Notes under the pieces: generated by a model | Databases searched by the model: none | What the model saw: the letters and a program-made list of their open reading frames with translations, nothing else | What the model was told of the DNA's origin: nothing | Translations under genes and position numbers: made by a program | Assembly (NCBI GenBank): GCA_016293925.1 | Contig: JAEDCX010000013.1 | Coordinates: 1 to 37,309 of the forward strand | Length of the DNA stretch: 37,309 nt | Source: Lachnospiraceae bacterium | Lineage (GTDB): Bacteria; Bacillota; Clostridia; Lachnospirales; Lachnospiraceae | Reading direction: 5' to 3' | Shown: in pieces, positions 32,975-37,309 of the stretch | Layout: every line of letters begins with the position of its first letter | Position numbering within the stretch: the stretch's first letter is position 1

Positions 32975-34243
32975 ATGAACGTAGAACTGATATCAGTTGG
33001 AACAGAGATATTGCTGGGGAATATTGTAAATACGAATGCTGCATATCTGGCAGAGCAGTGTGCCAGGGCAGGGCTTGCCTGTTATTATCAGACTGTTGTG
33101 GGAGATAATCATGACAGACTGAAGGAAACTCTGGAAAATGCCCTGAAACGGGCGGATGTCATCATTCTGTCCGGGGGGCTTGGACCTACGGAGGATGATC
33201 TGACCAAGGAAACCGCGGCAGAAGTGATGGGAATGGAACTTGTGGAAGACGCGGCGTGCAGACAGGCTCTGCAGGATTATTTTGCAGCCCGTAACATGGA
33301 GATCAGTGAGAATAACTGGAAACAGGCGCTGGTTCCGCAGGGAGGTCGGGCGCTGATCAATCAAAACGGCACCGCACCCGGAATCATCATGGAGAAGGAC
33401 GGCAAACATGTGATTCTCCTGCCGGGTCCTCCTGTGGAATTGAAACCTATGTTTGAGCAGTATGTCTTTCCGTATCTGAATGCATTGGAGCCGGAAGTGA
33501 TTCTCTCCCAGACCGTGAAAATATGCAATATCGGCGAGAGCAGGGCAGAGATGATGGTCAAGGATATGATCGACGAACAGACCAATCCGACGATAGCAAC
33601 CTATGCCAAAACAGGAGAGGTGCATATCCGGGTGACGGCGAAGGCGGGAGATGAGGCTGCCGCCAAGAAGCTGTTAAAGCCGATTGTGAAGGAACTGAAG
33701 AAGCGGTTCGGTTCCGATATCTATTCGACAGATGAAACGTGTACGCTGGAGAAAGCGGTTGCGGATCTTCTGTGTGCCAAGAATCTGACCGTGACAACAG
33801 TGGAATCCTGTACAGGAGGGATGCTGGGATCCAGACTCGTGAATGTTCCGGGTATATCCGATATCTACAAGGTAGGGCTGATCACATATTCCAATAAAGC
33901 GAAAAGACGTCTGGCGGAAGTGAAGAAGACGACGCTGGAGAAATACGGTGCAGTCAGCGAGCAGGTTGCCAAAGAGATGGCAAAGGGGGCTGCCATGATG
34001 ACCAGGGCGGATGTTGCCGTTGCCATCACGGGAGTGGCAGGTCCGGACGGCGGAACCGACGAGAAGCCGGTGGGACTTGTGTATATTGCATGTTCGGTAT
34101 GCGGTAAGGTAACGGTGCGTAAGAACCGGTTTCAGGGCGGCCGGCAGAAGATCCGGGAGGCGGCAGTTTCGGCGGCACTGACTCTGATGCGACAGTGTAT
34201 TCTGGAGTATTACAGCGAAGTGACATTTGGAGACAGAAAGTAA
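32975..34243 (+). CDS. cinA: CinA-family protein (nucleotide amidohydrolase)
   Basis: 422 residues with both CinA domains. The N-terminal MoCF-like domain has MNVELISVGTEILLGNIVNT and LSGGLGPTEDDLTKE. The C-terminal domain (from about 265) has TVESCTGGMLGSRLVNVPG and ITGVAGPDGGTDEKPVGLVY, as in nicotinamide mononucleotide deamidases. It is named competence/damage-inducible because it is often with recA; here one gene separates them. AGAAGGG precedes ATG 32975. Its stop overlaps the start of the next gene (TAATG). Confidence 0.95.
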   Translation: MNVELISVGTEILLGNIVNTNAAYLAEQCARAGLACYYQTVVGDNHDRLKETLENALKRADVIILSGGLGPTEDDLTKETAAEVMGMELVEDAACRQALQDYFAARNMEISENNWKQALVPQGGRALINQNGTAPGIIMEKDGKHVILLPGPPVELKPMFEQYVFPYLNALEPEVILSQTVKICNIGESRAEMMVKDMIDEQTNPTIATYAKTGEVHIRVTAKAGDEAAAKKLLKPIVKELKKRFGSDIYSTDETCTLEKAVADLLCAKNLTVTTVESCTGGMLGSRLVNVPGISDIYKVGLITYSNKAKRRLAEVKKTTLEKYGAVSEQVAKEMAKGAAMMTRADVAVAITGVAGPDGGTDEKPVGLVYIACSVCGKVTVRKNRFQGGRQKIREAAVSAALTLMRQCILEYYSEVTFGDRK

Positions 34244-35205
34244 TGCAGGAAAAAGAAGGAAAAGCAAAAGATCCGGTAAAAAGAGCATTGGTTATCAGTA
34301 TCATTGCAGGCAGTTTTCTGTGTGTGGTGCTGACCGTTGTACTGTGTATGCGGGCGGTCGACAGGGCAGAACTTGTCCGGTTGGATCCGGACGGAATCAA
34401 TCTGGACAATCCTTTTGGGTGGTTTGGTTCCCTGCCGGGAAATTACGGTTATGGATCCGGTTCCGGGAGCAACGGTTCCCAGGGAGCCGCGCAGGGGCAG
34501 AGCGGCAGTACGGTTCCTTACAATCTGGAGGAAGAGGACGATTATCTGATGTCCTGGTCAGAGCATCTGGACGAGGATGTTCCCTATGACATCATATGGT
34601 CTTTTGACAGTTATGAATCCGTGTACGGGAATGTATCCTGGACCTATTCCTATTACTATCTGGAGCAGGAGGGTGTGGATTTCTCTGCGGTCAACGAAGC
34701 AATCAGGAATGCCTGCGGATATGTGGCCTATGACTATCTGCAGCATTACGGATATGACAATCCGAATTACGATGGTACTCTGCAGACTGCGGGGAATGCA
34801 TATATTGCATATAATACCACCGAAAAGATCAGTGTTTACGCCATTCACGCCTGTGCGGAAGATGAAACCAGATGGAATTATATTTCTTCCGCCAATATTG
34901 ATCTTGTAACCGGGGAGGTATTCGAAAATACAGATATTTTCATGCCGGATCTGGCATTTGCGGAGCGTTTCCGGCTTCAGAGCAACCGACAGAACGGCTC
35001 GGTTGATTTTCTGGATCAGCTGACGGATGACCAGATATTGGAACTGCTGACGGATGATGACTCCAACATTCTTTTTTTCACGCAGAAGGGGATGGAGGTG
35101 GGCTTCCATTACGATACGTACTGGAACGGTAATCATCAGAGCGGATATGTGACCATTACCGTAAACGATTATCAGAAGTATCTGAATGACGGGCAGAAAT
35201 GGTAG
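34243..35205 (+). CDS. Membrane-anchored extracellular protein, DUF3298-like
   Basis: 320 residues from ATG 34243, coupled to cinA by TAATG. Short basic N terminus, one membrane segment (about 14-36), then a Gly/Ser/Gln-rich flexible linker (about 68-90). An extracellular domain (100-320) rich in Tyr, Asp and Asn follows. Its last part, LFFTQKGMEVGFHYDTYW then GYVTITVNDYQKYL, resembles the C-terminal part of DUF3298 proteins such as RsiV, an anti-sigma factor that binds lysozyme. The N-terminal region before the membrane is too short for an anti-sigma domain, so a sensor or binding role is only a guess. I do not recognise a specific function. Confidence 0.7.
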   Translation: MQEKEGKAKDPVKRALVISIIAGSFLCVVLTVVLCMRAVDRAELVRLDPDGINLDNPFGWFGSLPGNYGYGSGSGSNGSQGAAQGQSGSTVPYNLEEEDDYLMSWSEHLDEDVPYDIIWSFDSYESVYGNVSWTYSYYYLEQEGVDFSAVNEAIRNACGYVAYDYLQHYGYDNPNYDGTLQTAGNAYIAYNTTEKISVYAIHACAEDETRWNYISSANIDLVTGEVFENTDIFMPDLAFAERFRLQSNRQNGSVDFLDQLTDDQILELLTDDDSNILFFTQKGMEVGFHYDTYWNGNHQSGYVTITVNDYQKYLNDGQKW

Positions 35206-35510
35206 CAGAGCAGTCCGAAAGCAGTGTCGGAAAGAGCAGCATCGGCAGACAGGGTGTCATGGGGCGTGAAAACGTCTTTGGAGGAACGGATTGCGGATGC
35301 TGTTTTTGTATTGCACGGAAGCGCGGGATGTGATATCATCAAATCATCTGAAGAAATATCTGGATATCCGGGCAGATCGCCCTTTTCTCCGAATGGATCA
35401 TTCAATTGAATATGTAAGGTTTGAAAAAGGATCATGTAGACCTGATTATTGGACATTAACGGCGGTACAATAATTGCATCGGCAGAAAACTGCCGGATAA
35501 AACATTGATG
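35206..35510 (+). other. Intergenic stretch before recA
   Basis: About 305 bases without a confident gene. It holds a possible small ORF (35291-35473), an 11-base direct repeat GCATCGGCAGA at 35239-35249 and 35476-35486, and a perfect hairpin CGGCAG-AAAA-CTGCCG at 35480-35495 without a T-run. No clear terminator for the upstream gene was seen. Confidence 0.5.
35291..35473 (+). CDS. Possible small protein of about 60 residues
   Basis: An open frame from TTG 35291 (or ATG 35297) to TAA 35473, with GGAGG 6 bases before the TTG. The peptide contains YCTEARDVISSNHLKKYLDI and has no membrane segment or known motif. It lies in the gap before recA. The ribosome binding site is its only support; it could equally be chance. 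Confidence 0.2.
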   Translation: MRMLFLYCTEARDVISSNHLKKYLDIRADRPFLRMDHSIEYVRFEKGSCRPDYWTLTAVQ

Positions 35511-35539
35511 TTGACAGAATCGAACAAATGTTTTATAGT
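35511..35539 (+). promoter_or_regulatory. Sigma-A promoter of recA
   Basis: A perfect TTGACA (35511-35516) and TATAGT (35534-35539) are 17 bases apart. A LexA-type site fills the space between them, so repressor binding would block polymerase. The predicted start is near 35546. Confidence 0.88.
35521..35534 (+). promoter_or_regulatory. LexA operator 1 (SOS box) in the recA promoter
   Basis: CGAACAAATGTTTT matches the Gram-positive SOS box CGAACRNRYGTTYC at 13 of 14 positions. It sits between the -35 and -10 boxes of recA. Confidence 0.85.
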
Positions 35540-35544
35540 AGAAA

Positions 35545-35560
35545 CAGAACAGGTGTTCTG
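35545..35560 (+). promoter_or_regulatory. LexA operator 2 (SOS box) just downstream of the recA promoter
   Basis: CAGAAC-AGGT-GTTCTG has perfect 6-bp inverted arms around a 4-base centre and matches the SOS consensus core GAAC-N4-GTTC. It lies at the predicted start of transcription, 25 bases centre to centre from operator 1. Confidence 0.7.
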
Positions 35561-35576
35561 GATGAGGAGAATGATG

Positions 35577-36623
35577 ATGGAAAGAGAAGAAAAGCTGAAA
35601 GCATTGGATGCGGCATTGTTACAGATTGAGAGACAATTCGGTAAGGGCTCTGTGATGAAACTGGGGGATCCTGCATCACAGATGGCTGTAGAGACGATTC
35701 CGACCGGCTCATTGAGCCTGGATATTGCGTTGGGACTGGGAGGTATCCCGAAGGGACGTATCGTAGAGATCTACGGACCGGAATCAAGCGGTAAGACCAC
35801 CGTTACCTTACATATGATTGCTGAGGTTCAGAAACGGGGCGGAATTGCAGGCTTTATTGATGCGGAGCACGCATTGGATCCTGCCTATGCCAAGAATATC
35901 GGTGTGGATATTGATAACCTGTACATCTCACAGCCGGACAATGGGGAACAGGCGCTGGAGATTACAGAGACCATGGTACGTTCCGGAGCTATCGATATTG
36001 TCGTTGTGGACTCTGTTGCCGCATTGGTTCCGAAGGCTGAGATTGACGGTGATATGGGTGATTCCCATGTCGGTCTGCAGGCACGGCTAATGTCACAGGC
36101 ACTTCGGAAACTGACTGCAGTGATCAGCAAGTCAAATTGTACAGTCGTATTCATCAATCAGCTTCGTGAGAAGGTAGGCGTTATGTTCGGCAATCCGGAG
36201 ACCACCACCGGAGGGCGTGCGCTGAAGTTCTATTCGTCGGTCAGACTGGATGTCAGGAGGATTGAAGCTCTGAAACTCGGCGGAGAGGTTGTGGGGAACC
36301 GCACCAGAGTGAAGGTGGTGAAGAACAAGGTGGCACCTCCTTTCAAGGAAGCGGAATTCGACATTATGTTTGGGGAAGGAATCTCCAGGGAAGGAGATAT
36401 TCTGGATCTGGCTTCCGACTGTAATATTGTCATGAAGAGTGGTGCATGGTTTGCATATGAAGGAAACAAGATCGGACAGGGACGCGAGAACGCGAAACAG
36501 TATCTGAAGGATAATCCGGCTGTCTGTGATGAGATTGAACGTAGAGTCCGGGTTCATTACGGGTTTACCCAGGAGACCGCAGATGCTCCCAAAGCAGCTG
36601 CGAAAAAGGGCTCTAACGAGTGA
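35577..36623 (+). CDS. recA: Recombinase RecA
   Basis: 348 residues from ATG 35577. Three consecutive ATG codons (35571, 35574, 35577) follow AGGAGA; the third has the best spacing and gives the usual MEREEKLKAL start. Walker A GPESSGKT is at 67-74. The IVVVDSVAALVPKAEIDG segment with Walker B, the L1/L2 loop region ending FINQLREKVGVMFGNPETT, and the ALKFYSSVRLDVRRIE segment are present. RecA forms filaments on single-stranded DNA for recombination and stimulates LexA self-cleavage. Expression is probably SOS-controlled through two operators. Confidence 0.98.
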   Translation: MEREEKLKALDAALLQIERQFGKGSVMKLGDPASQMAVETIPTGSLSLDIALGLGGIPKGRIVEIYGPESSGKTTVTLHMIAEVQKRGGIAGFIDAEHALDPAYAKNIGVDIDNLYISQPDNGEQALEITETMVRSGAIDIVVVDSVAALVPKAEIDGDMGDSHVGLQARLMSQALRKLTAVISKSNCTVVFINQLREKVGVMFGNPETTTGGRALKFYSSVRLDVRRIEALKLGGEVVGNRTRVKVVKNKVAPPFKEAEFDIMFGEGISREGDILDLASDCNIVMKSGAWFAYEGNKIGQGRENAKQYLKDNPAVCDEIERRVRVHYGFTQETADAPKAAAKKGSNE

Positions 36624-36646
36624 TAATGCTGAGAGGAAGTAACCGG

Positions 36647-37282
36647 ATGAGGATAACGGATGTTGTGGAAGTATCCAAAGCACGTTACAAGATCTCCCTG
36701 GATCATACAGTCGCCTTTGTGCTTTACAAGGGCGACTTGTCTGTCTATCAGATCCGGGTCGGGAACGAATTGCGTGAGGAACAATACAGGGAGATTCTGG
36801 ATCAGGTGCTGGATAAACGGGCGAAACTTCGTGCTCTGAATCTGCTGAAAGCTAGAGCGTATACGGAATATTGTCTTCGGAGGAAACTCAGGGAGGGATT
36901 TTACCCGGAGGAGATCATTGACCGGGCGATTGAATATGTGAAGCAGTTTCGATATGTGGATGATGCCCGGTATTGTATGGATTATATCGAGTACCATCAG
37001 GCAACGGAGAGCCGTCGCAGAATGCGGCAGAAGATGCAGGAGAAGGGAATCTCAGGAGAGTTGTTCGATCATGTATATAGCTGTATTCCTGAGACATATG
37101 AGGAACCGGAACGGATTCAGATCGAAGCATTTCTTAGCAAAAGGCACTATTCCGAGTGTATGGATGCAAAGGAGAAGAATAAGCTGATGCAGTCGCTGCT
37201 CCGCAAGGGATATCCGTTTGAACTGATTCGACGTTGTATGAAGATTTCCGGTGAAGAGTTCCGGAATTCGGACATGGAATGA
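36647..37282 (+). CDS. recX: Regulatory protein RecX
   Basis: 211 residues from ATG 36647, with GAGAGGAAG 7 bases upstream. In-frame starts at 36620 (GTG overlapping the recA stop) and 36626 lack such a site. It has the three-helix repeats of RecX, with KARAYTEYCLRRKLREGFYP (about 80-99) and FRYVDDARYCMDYIEYH, and a C-terminal KGYPFELIRRCMK. RecX binds RecA filaments and limits RecA activity. It lies 23 bases after recA and shares its SOS promoter. Nothing further is seen in the last 27 bases of the window. Confidence 0.92.
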   Translation: MRITDVVEVSKARYKISLDHTVAFVLYKGDLSVYQIRVGNELREEQYREILDQVLDKRAKLRALNLLKARAYTEYCLRRKLREGFYPEEIIDRAIEYVKQFRYVDDARYCMDYIEYHQATESRRRMRQKMQEKGISGELFDHVYSCIPETYEEPERIQIEAFLSKRHYSECMDAKEKNKLMQSLLRKGYPFELIRRCMKISGEEFRNSDME

Positions 37283-37309
37283 TAGTAGGACAGGATTTCA
37301 ATGTGTTAT

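Overview
The window is a continuous stretch of bacterial chromosome in which every supported gene lies on the plus strand. Gene content and order (rpsO-pnp, spoIIIAA-AH, nusB-xseAB-ispA-dxs-tlyA-nadK-argR-recN-spoIVB-spo0A, yicC-remA-gmk-rpoZ, rimO-pgsA-cinA-recA-recX) are those of an endospore-forming Clostridia genome. The protein style (26-residue QMxEIRLGLE repeats, a short SpoIIIAG, a FapA-type protein) suggests Lachnospiraceae, but I cannot name a genus. No phage, IS, CRISPR, rRNA or tRNA gene was seen.

Layout. 1-109 is the end of an NlpC/P60 hydrolase gene. 203-2754 holds a tandem-repeat protein coupled to a FapA/DUF342 protein. 2755-5582 is rpsO and pnp, each with RNA structure around it. 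5587-10261 is the complete spoIIIA operon, which builds the mother-cell side of the forespore channel. 10296-13175 holds deoB and prfC. 13244-13738 is an Asp23-family gene with its own promoter and terminator. 13821-22483 is a tightly packed operon running from nusB (transcription) through xseAB (DNA repair), ispA-dxs (isoprenoids), tlyA, nadK and argR to recN. 22502-24544 is spoIVB and spo0A. 24611-27898 is glgA and rqcH. 27878-31045 is yicC-remA-gmk, an extra glycosyltransferase, and rpoZ. 31078-35205 is rimO-pgsA-cinA plus a membrane-anchored DUF3298-like protein. 35511-37282 is recA-recX under a promoter that carries two LexA-type operators.

The most unusual feature is spo0A. It sits in its canonical place after spoIVB with its own promoter, and its DNA-binding effector domain is intact. 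Only about the first 35 residues of the receiver domain remain; the phosphoacceptor aspartate and the rest of the receiver are gone, giving 171 residues instead of about 267. The same genome carries reduced spoIIIA channel parts: SpoIIIAG lacks the large insertion in its ring-building domain, SpoIIIAF has only a short tail after its two membrane helices, and SpoIIIAE lacks a signal peptide. The SpoIVB catalytic triad is intact. Together these suggest a sporulation programme rewired at its master regulator and simplified at its channel, or one that is being lost. The sequence alone does not decide between these.
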